In this document: positions 24,411 to 33,680 of the stretch, piece by piece
How the letters are laid out: each line of letters starts with the position of its first letter
Position numbering within the stretch: position 1 is the first letter of the stretch
Source of the DNA: Nocardioides sp. WS12
Lineage (GTDB): Bacteria > Actinomycetota > Actinomycetes > Propionibacteriales > Nocardioidaceae
Reading direction: 5' to 3'
DNA: 64,000 nt
Assembly (NCBI RefSeq): GCF_014108865.1
Contig: NZ_CP053928.1
Coordinates: forward strand, 1,488,001-1,552,000
Position numbers and translations under genes: made by a program
Notes under the pieces: generated by a model
Databases searched by the model: none
What the model was told of the DNA's origin: nothing
Seen by the model: the letters and a program-made list of their open reading frames with translations, nothing else

Positions 24411-25634
24411 GTGAGCGACGCAACGTCGGCCTCCCGGGCCGCCCGCACCCTGGTTGAGGGTTTGTACGACGCCCTGGCGGGCGGGGATCGCGCAGCCATC
24501 GAGCAGGCGCTGACCGCCGACTTCATCGGCCGGGTCACGCCGGGGCTTCCGTTCGGGATCGGCGGCGAGCACGTCGGCGCTGGGGCGATGATTCGCGACG
24601 GCTGGTTCACGATCGGTGCGCACTGGCGGGTGCGGGCGGAGCCCTCGACCTTCACCGCAACGGCCGACGGTCGCCTCCAGGTGCAGGGCATCTACCGCGG
24701 CACCGGCCGGGAGAGCGGGACGCCGTTCACGACCTGGTTCGCGCACGTGTGGGAGTTCCGCGACGGGTTGATCTGCGGTCTCACCCAGATCACGGACGCC
24801 ACCGCCTTCGTCGGCGCTCTGGAGTCCGAAGGTGCGGCCCCCCTCGGTCTCGAGACCATGGACCTCACTGTCGCCGACGGCGTCGCCACGCTCTGCCTGG
24901 CTCGGCCCGACGCCCGCAACGCCATCGACCAGCGTCTCGCCGACGAGTTCCTCGTTGCAGCGGTCCGCATCGCCGGCGACACCAGCGTTCGCGCCGTACT
25001 CATCTGTGGTGAAGGTCCGGACCTGACTGTTGGCGGTGACATCGGGTACTTCACCGGGAACGCCGGCGACGACCTCGGTGCGACCTTGCGCCAGATGACG
25101 GTGCCGTTCCACCTGGCCTTCCAGGTGTTGGCGATGCTCGACGCACCGATCGTCACCGTGGCCCAGGGGGCGGTCGCCGGTGGTGGCCTGGGGTTCGTCT
25201 ACGCCGCCGACATCGTCGTGGCCGCCGAGGACGCACGTTTCGTGACGGCGTTCGCCGCGATCGGGCTCAGCGGAGACGGTGGCGGCACGTGGCACCTGCC
25301 TCGACGGATCGGCCCGGCCCGCGCTGCACGTGCCTACCTCCTGAACGAGCCGATCGCGGCGCAGCAGGCCCTCGACTGGGGTCTGGTGGCCGAGGTCGTC
25401 CCCGCGGCAGACGCCCGGGTCCGGGGCGTGGCCATCGCCCAACGCCTGGCCAACGGTCCGACCCGTGCCTTTGCGCAGATGCGGGCCCTGCTCCGCGAGT
25501 CCTGGGACCGCAGCCTCCCCGAACAGCTCGACGCCGAGATCGTCGGCCTCGTCGCCTCGGCCAGCACCGAGGACGCGCGCGGCGCCATCGACGCCTTCCT
25601 CAACAAGCAGCGCCCGACATTCCGCGGTCTCTGA
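24411..25634 (+). CDS. SnoaL-like domain fused to crotonase domain
   Basis: 407-aa two-domain protein. Residues about 1-140 are SnoaL/NTF2-like (YDALAGGDRAAIEQALTADF, then FTTWFAHVWEFRDGLICGL). Residues about 150-407 are a crotonase (MDLTVADGVATLCLARP; oxyanion segments CGEGPDLTVGGDIGYF and QGAVAGGGLGFVYAAD). The hydratase glutamates are absent and Asp in GLSGDGGGTWHLP is the candidate acid/base, as in isomerase-type members. GTG 24411 is only 4 bases from motif A, so translation may be leaderless. An isomerase and a polyketide-cyclase-like fold in one chain suggests sequential handling of a cyclic acyl-CoA, which is inference. Confidence 0.86.
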   Translation: MSDATSASRAARTLVEGLYDALAGGDRAAIEQALTADFIGRVTPGLPFGIGGEHVGAGAMIRDGWFTIGAHWRVRAEPSTFTATADGRLQVQGIYRGTGRESGTPFTTWFAHVWEFRDGLICGLTQITDATAFVGALESEGAAPLGLETMDLTVADGVATLCLARPDARNAIDQRLADEFLVAAVRIAGDTSVRAVLICGEGPDLTVGGDIGYFTGNAGDDLGATLRQMTVPFHLAFQVLAMLDAPIVTVAQGAVAGGGLGFVYAADIVVAAEDARFVTAFAAIGLSGDGGGTWHLPRRIGPARAARAYLLNEPIAAQQALDWGLVAEVVPAADARVRGVAIAQRLANGPTRAFAQMRALLRESWDRSLPEQLDAEIVGLVASASTEDARGAIDAFLNKQRPTFRGL

Positions 25635-25650
25635 ACACCCAGGAGAAACC

Positions 25651-26349
25651 TTGAAGAAGCTCGCCGACTACGCCGCCCTCAGCGGTCCGCTCGCCGTCGT
25701 GGTCACCCTCGTCGGCTGGCTGATCGCCGGCTTCCTGCCGTTGCCGATCGGTCCCGGTGACGAGCAGGAGGTGGCCCGGTTCTTCCTCGACAACGCGACG
25801 CGCGTCAAGGTCGGCTTCCTGATCGGGTCCATTGGCGTGGTACTGATGATCCCCCAGCTCGCGCTCATCTCGCTGCATCTGCGGCGCATGGAGCCGAGCG
25901 GAATGCCGCTCCTGGCCGTCATTCAGATCATCAGCGCGACCGTGACGGTGGTGGTCAACATGTTCCCCCACCTCATCTTCGCGCTGGCGGCCTTCCGTTC
26001 CGACCGCGATCCGGGCGACGTCGTACTGCTGTGCGACCTCGCCTGGCTCCTGCTCTTCTGCGGCATCACGCCATTCATCGTCCAGAATCTCGCCGTCGGC
26101 ATCGCGATCCTGCGTGACCCCGCAGCCCTGATGCCGCGGTGGGTCGCCTTCCTCAGCTTCTTCGTCGCGTTCTCCTTCCTGCCCGATCCGTTGGCCTACT
26201 TCTTCAAGACCGGGCCGTTCGCCTGGAACGGGATCTTCGTCTTCTGGCTCGCGCTCACCAGCTACTGCGTCTTCCTGCTCGTCATGTCCTGGGCATGCCG
26301 ACAGGCCAACAAGAGCCTTCCGTCTGACACGACCCTGCAAGGAGCCTGA
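25651..26349 (+). CDS. multi-pass membrane protein, paralogue of 44659-45408
   Basis: 232-aa membrane protein of unknown function with about six hydrophobic segments. The first spans LAVVVTLVGWLIAGFLPLPI, and later ones include FLIGSIGVVLMIPQLALI and ALTSYCVFLLVMSW. I chose TTG 25651 because AGGAG (25641-25645) precedes it. The pattern PRWVAFLSFFVAFSFLP...FAWNGIFVFW is shared with the product of 44659-45408 (PRWVAWFSLWLAFLVLP...FAWTGLIGFW), so the two are paralogues. Both lie next to flavin-oxidase genes. A transport or membrane-anchoring partner is possible. Confidence 0.82.
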   Translation: MKKLADYAALSGPLAVVVTLVGWLIAGFLPLPIGPGDEQEVARFFLDNATRVKVGFLIGSIGVVLMIPQLALISLHLRRMEPSGMPLLAVIQIISATVTVVVNMFPHLIFALAAFRSDRDPGDVVLLCDLAWLLLFCGITPFIVQNLAVGIAILRDPAALMPRWVAFLSFFVAFSFLPDPLAYFFKTGPFAWNGIFVFWLALTSYCVFLLVMSWACRQANKSLPSDTTLQGA

Positions 26350-26351
26350 CC

Positions 26352-27518
<1,167 letters not shown>

Positions 27519-27533
27519 AACAGGAGTCACCTC

Positions 27534-28844
27534 ATGAACAACGACAACCCTTCGTCGTACGACGCCATCGTGATCGGCGCCGGCGCCGGCGGACTCTTCG
27601 CCGCGGCCCGCCTGCAGCACCAGGGCTACCGGACCCTGGTCGTCGAGAGCCTCGACAAGGTCGGTGGTCGCGCGTCGACCACGGACGTCGACGGCTTCAA
27701 GATCAACGATGGTGCCATCGTCATCGAGTGCGGTGGCATCACCGAGCGCACCTTCGGCGAGCTCGACATCCCGTGGGAGATCCGCGAGCCCAGCCCGCCG
27801 ATCCTCTACCGGATCAAGGGCAAGGACGTCGACGTCACCGGCGGCGGCTGGGGCTTCCTGCTCCAGAAGCTGACCCGCCAGGGCGCCAAGGTCGTCGGCG
27901 GCATCGGCGCCGCCCGCAAGGATGAGGGCCTGCCCGAAGAGCAGATCACGCTCCAGGACTGGCTGAACAAGTACACGAAGAACGAGGGCGTCCATGGCAT
28001 CTTCCGCAACATGGCCGCGTCGGTGTTCGCGGTCGGCTCCGAGGACCTGCCGGCCCGGGTGTTCCTGACCTACTTCACGCGCAAGAGCGCCTTCAAGCGC
28101 TTCGGTTTCCACCCCGAGGGATCGATCGGCGTCTGGAAGGCGCTGGCGGGTGCGATCGAGCGTGACGGCGGGACCGTGCGCCTCTCGGCGGCGGTTGAGC
28201 AGATCACCCTCGACGGCGACCGGATCACCGGCGTGGTGCTGGCGGGCGGCGAGACGGTCACGGCGCCTGTCGTGATCAGCAACATCGGCCCGGCCGCGAC
28301 CGTGGGACTGCTCGGCGTCGCGAACGTGCCCGCCGACTTCCAGGAGACGGTCAAGCGCAACGATCGTCCGACCGCGATGATCACGGTCAACTTCGCCAGC
28401 CAGGAGCGCCTCATCGAGGCGCCCGGCATGTTGAGCTTCGCGAACTCCCGACGCCTCGCCTACATCGCCAACTTCACCGACAGTTGCCCGGAGATGGCCC
28501 CCGAGGGCTGGAACCTGTACGTCGGCACGGCGGTCCCGAAGCCGTCGGTCGGCGACTTCGACGAGGACGCGGAGTACGCCCTGCTGATGGAGGACCTGCG
28601 CGAGACCATCCCCGGCTTCGACCAGCGGGCCCGGATCCTCAGCAAGGTCACCACGCGCGACGGCTGGCCGCCGCAGCGGGCCGTGGCGGGCTTCGACATG
28701 TCCCACGACACCCCGTTCGTCGGGCTCTGGAACGTCGGCGACGCGGTCAAGGAGTACGCGAACGGCGGCACGACGGCGTGTGCCGAGACCGCCGAGATCG
28801 TGGTCGGCAAGGTCGCTGCACAGTTCAGCCCTGCCGCCGGCTGA
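27534..28844 (+). CDS. phytoene-desaturase-like FAD oxidoreductase
   Basis: 436-aa flavoprotein of the CrtI/PYROXD2-like branch. The dinucleotide fold is YDAIVIGAGAGGLFAAARL, followed by VVESLDKVGGRASTTDVDGFKINDG, and the C-terminal FAD motif VGLWNVGDAVKEYANGGTTACAETAEIV is present. It probably dehydrogenates or isomerises a hydrophobic isoprenoid or alicyclic substrate. The ATG at 27534 has CAGGAG upstream. It ends the plus-strand operon that began at 24411. A second, more distant member of the same superfamily lies at 43056-44666, also beside the paralogous membrane protein. Confidence 0.87.
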   Translation: MNNDNPSSYDAIVIGAGAGGLFAAARLQHQGYRTLVVESLDKVGGRASTTDVDGFKINDGAIVIECGGITERTFGELDIPWEIREPSPPILYRIKGKDVDVTGGGWGFLLQKLTRQGAKVVGGIGAARKDEGLPEEQITLQDWLNKYTKNEGVHGIFRNMAASVFAVGSEDLPARVFLTYFTRKSAFKRFGFHPEGSIGVWKALAGAIERDGGTVRLSAAVEQITLDGDRITGVVLAGGETVTAPVVISNIGPAATVGLLGVANVPADFQETVKRNDRPTAMITVNFASQERLIEAPGMLSFANSRRLAYIANFTDSCPEMAPEGWNLYVGTAVPKPSVGDFDEDAEYALLMEDLRETIPGFDQRARILSKVTTRDGWPPQRAVAGFDMSHDTPFVGLWNVGDAVKEYANGGTTACAETAEIVVGKVAAQFSPAAG

Positions 28845-28895
28845 CACGTTTCTAACAGGCAGAAAAAAAGACGGCGCGGAAGTCTCGCCAGAAAA

Positions 28896-28911
28896 CATAA
28901 GTCGAGTTATG
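28896..28911. promoter_or_regulatory. motif B palindrome upstream of ferredoxin operon
   Basis: CATAAGTCGAGTTATG, an inverted repeat with arms CATAA/TTATG. It lies 39-54 bases upstream of the ferredoxin ATG, as expected for an operator over the promoter. It matches the site between TetR and SCP2 at 1988 (on the other strand CATAAGTTAGGTTATG) in 13 of 16 positions. Confidence 0.65.
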
Positions 28912-28949
28912 ATCGTGGGAGTGAAGCCCAGCGAGAAGGTGAGAAGACG

Positions 28950-29147
28950 ATGAAGTGTGTGACGGTCGATTTCGACAAGTGCACGGGTCTGGGGATCTGC
29001 GAGTCCCTCGCGCCCGACTTCTTCGAGGTCAACGACGACGGTGAGTTGCTCGTCCTCAAGGAGGAGATCAGCGACGACGAACTGCAGGAGGTCGAGGAGG
29101 CCGTCGCCGGCTGCCCGACCGAGGCGTTGAAGATCGTCTCGCTGTGA
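28950..29147 (+). CDS. [3Fe-4S] ferredoxin
   Basis: 65-aa single-cluster ferredoxin. The cluster ligands are C11 and C17 (KCTGLGIC) and C55 (AGCPTEAL). The position of the fourth Cys of a [4Fe-4S] motif is not Cys, as in actinobacterial [3Fe-4S] ferredoxins that usually serve cytochromes P450. An extra C3 lies near the start. The ATG at 28950 follows GAAGGTGAGAAG. It is coupled to its reductase (GTGA). No P450 gene is in the window, so the likely client here is the Rieske dioxygenase at 15888, or a P450 elsewhere. Confidence 0.92.
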   Translation: MKCVTVDFDKCTGLGICESLAPDFFEVNDDGELLVLKEEISDDELQEVEEAVAGCPTEALKIVSL

Positions 29148-30397
29148 GCGATCCCCGCCGTCTGGTTGTCGTCGGTGCCTCGCTCGCCGGGTTGCGGGCG
29201 GTCGAGGCCGCACGCAAGACCGGGTTCGACGGCGAGATCGTGCTGATCGGCGCCGAGGACCACCTGCCCTACGACCGGCCGCCGTTGTCGAAGGCGTTCC
29301 TCGGCGCTGCCGAGGAGTCCGGCGAGCTGGCCGAAGTGCCGTTCTTTCGCACCGAGGAGACGTTGCGCGACGAGCTCAGCGTCGACGTACGGCTGGGTTC
29401 GCCCGCGACCGCGCTCGACACGGCTGCCCGGCGGATCACGGTCGGTGGCGACCAGATCGCCTACGACGCCCTCGTGATCGCGACCGGTGCCCACGCCCGG
29501 CTGCTGCCGGGGACCGAGGGGCTGGATGGTGTTCATCCGCTGCGCACCCTCAATGACTCCCTGGCGATCCGTGACCAGCTCGAAGCTGGTGCGCGCACCG
29601 TCGTCATCGGCGCCGGTTTCATCGGCTCCGAACTCGCCTCGACCGCTCGCAAGCGTGGTCTGGAGGCCACGATCATCGAGGCCCTGCCCACGCCGCTGGT
29701 CCGGGCGACGGGCCACGAGATGGGTGCCGCGATCGCGGCCCTGCATGAACTGAACGGCACCAGCCTGCGCTGTGGCGTGGGTGTCGCCTCGATCGAGGGC
29801 GACGGCAAGGTCGAGCGGGTGGTCCTTGCTGATGGCACGACGATCGAGGCCGACCTCGTGGTCGTCGGGATCGGCGTGATCCCCTCGGTTGGCTGGCTCG
29901 AGGGTTCGGGCCTGACCATCGAGAACGGCATCGTCTGCGACGAGAACCTGTGGACCGGCGTGCCCGGCGTCTACGCCGCTGGCGACGTCGCGAGCTGGAT
30001 CAACCCGACCATGGGGGAGCGCCAGCGGATGGAGAACTGGACGGCTGCCGCCGAGCAGGGTGCCGCCGCAGCGCGCAACGCGCTGGATCCGGAGAACGCC
30101 AAGGCCTACGGGACCGTGCCGTACTTCTGGTCCGACTGGTACGACGTCCGGATCCAGTTCGTCGGTTCGCCCGAGGCTGACGAGGTCGTGCTGGTCGATG
30201 GCGATCCGGGTGGTGGGTCGCGCTGGGTAGCGCTCTACCGCCGCGACGACCGCTTGATCGGTGCACTGACCGTCAACGGCCAGGCCGAGATCATGAAGTA
30301 CCGCGTGCAGATCATGAAGGGCGGCTCGTGGGAGGACGCCCTGGCCTTCGCCGAGAAGCGCCGGATCGCGCATGAGGAGAAGCTCGCCGCGGTTTGA
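29144..30397 (+). CDS. NAD(P)H-ferredoxin reductase, FAD-dependent
   Basis: 417-aa reductase of the rubredoxin/putidaredoxin-reductase type. FAD site VVVGASLAGLRAVEAARK is at the N-terminus, followed by LPYDRPPLSKAFL. The NAD site VVIGAGFIGSELAS is near residue 150, and the second FAD motif GVPGVYAAGDVASW lies near residue 275. It transfers electrons from NAD(P)H to the ferredoxin encoded just upstream, whose stop it overlaps (GTGA). Together they form an electron-transfer pair for an oxygenase. The C-terminal EKRRIAHEEKLAAV is a charged helix. Confidence 0.93.
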   Translation: MSDPRRLVVVGASLAGLRAVEAARKTGFDGEIVLIGAEDHLPYDRPPLSKAFLGAAEESGELAEVPFFRTEETLRDELSVDVRLGSPATALDTAARRITVGGDQIAYDALVIATGAHARLLPGTEGLDGVHPLRTLNDSLAIRDQLEAGARTVVIGAGFIGSELASTARKRGLEATIIEALPTPLVRATGHEMGAAIAALHELNGTSLRCGVGVASIEGDGKVERVVLADGTTIEADLVVVGIGVIPSVGWLEGSGLTIENGIVCDENLWTGVPGVYAAGDVASWINPTMGERQRMENWTAAAEQGAAAARNALDPENAKAYGTVPYFWSDWYDVRIQFVGSPEADEVVLVDGDPGGGSRWVALYRRDDRLIGALTVNGQAEIMKYRVQIMKGGSWEDALAFAEKRRIAHEEKLAAV

Positions 30398-30406
30398 CGC
30401 GCCCCG

Positions 30407-31009
30407 TCAGGGGTGGAGGTGGCTGCGGATGAGCAGGGCGAGGCTGCGGCTGAACTGGTCGTCCTGCCCGGCGGCCGCCAGCACCCGGCCGAGCAGTTCT
30501 CGCTCGTCGTCGACTGAGCCGACGGCCTGGTCCTCGGCGCCGTAGCCGCCGGGGTGGCGTGAGGCGCGGTGCAGGCCGCTGCCGAGGGTGAGCCAGAATC
30601 CCGCGACGACCATCTGGGCGGCGCGGTCCAGGTCGTGGCAGACCCCTTCGGCCATCCGGCTGAGGGTGATGCCCACCTGGGTGGCCTGCGGGCCGACGAT
30701 CTGTCGCCCGGCTGAGGCCTGTCCGATGGCCGGGTGCTCGATCAGCAGGTCGTGCAGCCGCAGGAACCAGTCGACGATGACCGCTTCCGGGTCACCGCTT
30801 TCGGCGAAACCGAGCTGGCCAATGGACTCGTCGATGACCAGGTCGAGGAGCTCCTCCTTGCCGCTGACGTGGTGGTACGTCGCCATCGGCGTGACGCCGA
30901 GCTCGGCCGAGAGTCGGCGCATCGTGAGCTTGTCGAGGCCGTCGCGGTCGGCGATGGCCAGCGCCGCTTTCACGATGCCGGGGACGTCGAGCCCTGCGAT
31001 GCGTGCCAT
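30407..31009 (-). CDS. TetR-family regulator of the dikinase-like operon
   Basis: 200-aa regulator. The helix-turn-helix lies at about residues 25-50 (LTMRRLSAELGVTPMATYHHVSGKEELLDLV). The C-terminal half resembles the TetR_C tetracycline-repressor-like branch. The ATG at 31009 is preceded by AGAGGAAG. It diverges from the nine-gene operon starting at 31110, and a 28-base perfect-arm inverted repeat at 31071-31098 sits between them, so it most likely represses both itself and that operon. The inducer is unknown, probably a pathway intermediate. Confidence 0.9.
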   Translation of the reverse strand: MARIAGLDVPGIVKAALAIADRDGLDKLTMRRLSAELGVTPMATYHHVSGKEELLDLVIDESIGQLGFAESGDPEAVIVDWFLRLHDLLIEHPAIGQASAGRQIVGPQATQVGITLSRMAEGVCHDLDRAAQMVVAGFWLTLGSGLHRASRHPGGYGAEDQAVGSVDDERELLGRVLAAAGQDDQFSRSLALLIRSHLHP

Positions 31010-31058
31010 GACTTCCTCTCGTGAGCCGGGTCACAGATTCTGCTTGCCATCGACGACT

Positions 31059-31098
31059 GTACAACGTACATTCGTTTTTAGAGGTCATTAAAAACGAA
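31059..31098. promoter_or_regulatory. divergent operator region (two inverted repeats)
   Basis: TGTACAACGTACA (31059-31071) is a 5-base-arm palindrome. It abuts a stronger one: arms TTCGTTTTTA (31071-31080) and TAAAAACGAA (31089-31098) match perfectly around an 8-base spacer. The region is AT-rich and lies between the TetR start (31009) and the operon start (31101/31110). The second repeat ends just 2 bases before the first ATG, so a bound repressor would cover the start site of transcription. Confidence 0.7.
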
Positions 31099-31109
31099 GG
31101 ATGCATCGG

Positions 31110-32762
31110 ATGCCGCAACACCCCACCGACGAGGACGTCGAAGTCCTCCACGCGGTCGCACCACTGGGCTCGTCGTGGTCGTCGATCAACCTCGCCGAGG
31201 CCGTCCCCGGCGTGATGACGCCGCTGACCGCCAGCGCCTGGGTTCCGGCCAGCGAGACCGGACTGCGCCTGCCCTTCCACGCGATGGGAGTGCTCGAGAC
31301 CGCACGCAAGGAGATCCCGGCCGACCCGGCCGACCGGATCACCAACGCGTTCTTCGGTCGGATGGCCGTTCGTGTCGACTTCCTGTGCGAGATCGGTGAC
31401 CTGGTGCCCGGGCAGAGTGGCGAGGCCCTGTCGCGCGACTTCTTCGGCTATGTGCCGCCGGGCTACGAGAGCAACCCGTCGCTGCGCCGGGTCCCGTTCA
31501 TCCTGGCCCGCTATCCCCGCACCCTTGCCACGATCGCTCGCCGAGTCGAGGACCTGCGCGCGCGGACCGATGCCTGGTGGCGGGTCGAGATCGCTCGTAT
31601 GGACACGCTTGATCTTGCCGCCAGCCAACGGCTCGTCGTCGAGGCGGACCGCCGGTTCGCGGAGAGCCTCGCAGCTCAGGCCCTGATCAGCGCCGCCGCG
31701 ATCCAGCCGATCCAGGAGCACCTCGACAAGCTCGCCCAGTCCGCCGGGGTCGACGGGTCCGCACTGCTGCGGGGAACGCCCCATGAGGAGAGCGCGGTCC
31801 TGGGCGACCTGTGGCTGGTCTCGCGAGGAACGCTGTCCCTCGACGAGTTCCTGCGACGCCACGGCTACCACGGACCGGGGGAGGGCGAGGTCGCCACCCG
31901 CGTGTGGCGTGAGGACCCGGAGCCCGTACGACGGATCGTGGCGCAGTACGCCGCCAAGCCGGACCACGAAGCGCCCGACGCTCGTCATGCCGACCACCGT
32001 GCCGAGCGCGAACGCGCCGAAGCCGCAGTGATGGCCACGGCCGGTGGTGCGGCGGGGCGCCTGAAGGCCCGCCTCGTGCTGCGCCTCGCGCGCCGATTCA
32101 TCCCGCTGCGCGGAGTCGGCAAGGTGTCGTACCTGCAGAGCCTGGACGTCCTGCGCGGGGCCGCTCGCCGGGTCGGGGCCGACCTGGTCGCCGCTGACCG
32201 GCTCGACCACGCCGACGACACGACGTACCTCACTGTCCAGGAGCTGGGGGATCCGTTCCTCCGCTACCGTCCGGACCTTCGGGCGACGGTCGACGCACGC
32301 AAGCTGCAGCGGCGCGAGTTCCAGCAGCTGACGGTGCCGTCGGCCTGGACTGGACAGCCGGTTCCCCAGGAGGTCGTGGTCGCGGACGACCCGGCCGGGG
32401 CGTTGGCCCTGGCCGGCATCGGCGCCTGCCCCGGCGTCGTGGAAGGCCGCGTCGTCGTGGCCCACGATCCCTCGAACGTCGAGATCGAGGAGGGCGACAT
32501 CCTCGTCGCCCACACCACCGACCCGGCCTGGGTGTCGCTGATGTTCCTGTCGGGCGCGCTCGTCGTCGACATCGGCGGCCTGATGAGCCACGCGGCGGTC
32601 GTCGCCCGCGAGCTCGACATCCCCTGCGTGATGAACACCGGCACCGGCACCCGGGTCCTGCGCGACGGCGACCTGGTTCGCGTCGACGGCCGGGCCGGCA
32701 CTGTCGAGGTCCTCGAACGGGCCTCACTGACCACCACCCACCCTGAAGGAGTCACCGCATGA
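31110..32762 (+). CDS. rifampin-phosphotransferase-like protein without ATP-grasp, copy 1
   Basis: 550-aa protein with two recognisable parts. Residues about 15-400 resemble the substrate-binding middle domain of rifampin phosphotransferase: WSSINLAEAVPGVMTPLTAS near the start and HGYHGPGEGEVATRVWREDP near residue 250. Residues about 430-545 are a PEP-utiliser swivelling domain with the phosphohistidine H494 (GGLMSHAAVVARELDIPCV). The N-terminal ATP-grasp of the full enzyme is absent. I chose ATG 31110 because AAGG lies 9 bases upstream; ATG 31101 is in frame but crowds that site. The ATP-grasp may come from the 34295 product. Likely role: phosphoryl transfer to a hydroxyl of a pathway substrate. 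Confidence 0.8.
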   Translation: MPQHPTDEDVEVLHAVAPLGSSWSSINLAEAVPGVMTPLTASAWVPASETGLRLPFHAMGVLETARKEIPADPADRITNAFFGRMAVRVDFLCEIGDLVPGQSGEALSRDFFGYVPPGYESNPSLRRVPFILARYPRTLATIARRVEDLRARTDAWWRVEIARMDTLDLAASQRLVVEADRRFAESLAAQALISAAAIQPIQEHLDKLAQSAGVDGSALLRGTPHEESAVLGDLWLVSRGTLSLDEFLRRHGYHGPGEGEVATRVWREDPEPVRRIVAQYAAKPDHEAPDARHADHRAERERAEAAVMATAGGAAGRLKARLVLRLARRFIPLRGVGKVSYLQSLDVLRGAARRVGADLVAADRLDHADDTTYLTVQELGDPFLRYRPDLRATVDARKLQRREFQQLTVPSAWTGQPVPQEVVVADDPAGALALAGIGACPGVVEGRVVVAHDPSNVEIEEGDILVAHTTDPAWVSLMFLSGALVVDIGGLMSHAAVVARELDIPCVMNTGTGTRVLRDGDLVRVDGRAGTVEVLERASLTTTHPEGVTA

Positions 32763-33667
32763 CCACCACGACCGAGACCCCCGGCAGCACCCTGTGGGGG
32801 CCGCTCGCCGAGCCGATCCACAACGACGCGGCGGGTCCCGGTGACCCGGTGTGGAAGGACAACGGCTACCTGTCCTTCTGGGACACCGAGCGCCAGGTCT
32901 TCGGCACCTTCCACGTGTCCACCTCGCCCAACGGCACCGGCGCCCGCCGCGCACGTTGCTCGGTCCTCCTGGGGGGCGAGGGCGGCCGCGTCGTCGAGGT
33001 GATCGAGGAGCTCGACCCGGGCACTTTCACCAGCCAGAGCATTTCCTTCGGCCTCGACGGCACGATCACCGTTGACCATCCGGACCTCGTCGCTCGACTG
33101 ACCAACTCGCCGATTCACCAGCCTGCCGACTACTCCACGACCGACCTGATTCCGGAGCTCGTCCCGGGCAAGCCGCTGCAGCACTTCCAGCAGGCCTGCC
33201 GCCTGGTCGGCACCTTCGAAGCCGACGGAGAGAGGTACGACGTCGACGGCTTCGGCATGCGCGACCGCACCTGGGGCTTCCGCGACGAGTCGGCCCAGTG
33301 GGCCGAGTACGCCGGACTGGTGGGCGTCTTCGACGGAGTGTTCGTGACCGCCATGAAGTTCCTCGGCACCGACGGCGTCCTGAAGGCCGACGGCTTCGTG
33401 ATCGACGCCGCCGGGTCGCACTCGATCACCGGGATCGGCTTCCGTCGTACGGCGGCCGCGCAGTTCCTCGCCGGGACGCTGACCCTTGCCGACGGCTCGG
33501 TGCGGGTGGTCACCCTGACCGACCGCCTGGCCGGCTTCTTCGTGCCGATGGGCGCGGAGACCGACGGGCCGGCCTTCGGCACCTACGACGACTTCATGCA
33601 GCTCGAGCTCGACGGAAGGACGGGTGCCGGCTTCTTCGAGCAGGGCATCGTCCACCGCGTGTACTGA
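32759..33667 (+). CDS. DUF7064/7065-like lipocalin-type protein 1
   Basis: 302-aa soluble protein of the family related to AttH/CrtC-like lipocalin folds. The tell-tale segment is DVDGFGMRDRTWGFRDES, matching the G-x-RD-xx-WG-x-R motif of the family. Beta-rich throughout, no signal peptide. Members bind hydrophobic ligands and some related folds hydrate or cyclise terpenoids. The ATG at 32759 overlaps the previous stop (ATGA). Two relatives occur nearby at 38417 and 46508, so the family is repeatedly recruited to this pathway. The catalytic or carrier role is not established. Confidence 0.78.
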   Translation: MTTTTETPGSTLWGPLAEPIHNDAAGPGDPVWKDNGYLSFWDTERQVFGTFHVSTSPNGTGARRARCSVLLGGEGGRVVEVIEELDPGTFTSQSISFGLDGTITVDHPDLVARLTNSPIHQPADYSTTDLIPELVPGKPLQHFQQACRLVGTFEADGERYDVDGFGMRDRTWGFRDESAQWAEYAGLVGVFDGVFVTAMKFLGTDGVLKADGFVIDAAGSHSITGIGFRRTAAAQFLAGTLTLADGSVRVVTLTDRLAGFFVPMGAETDGPAFGTYDDFMQLELDGRTGAGFFEQGIVHRVY

Positions 33668-33680
33668 TCAGGAGACACCG

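Noticed and set aside
23058..25442. Minus-strand oxidase frame extended by more than 360 codons upstream
   Set aside because: The extension lies opposite the SnoaL-crotonase gene, and GTG 24341 has a strong AAGGAGG site and begins the FAD-binding motif.
28864..28870. A-tract after the flavin oxidase gene as a terminator
   Set aside because: No stable hairpin precedes it in the right orientation; it is part of the AT-rich promoter of the ferredoxin operon.
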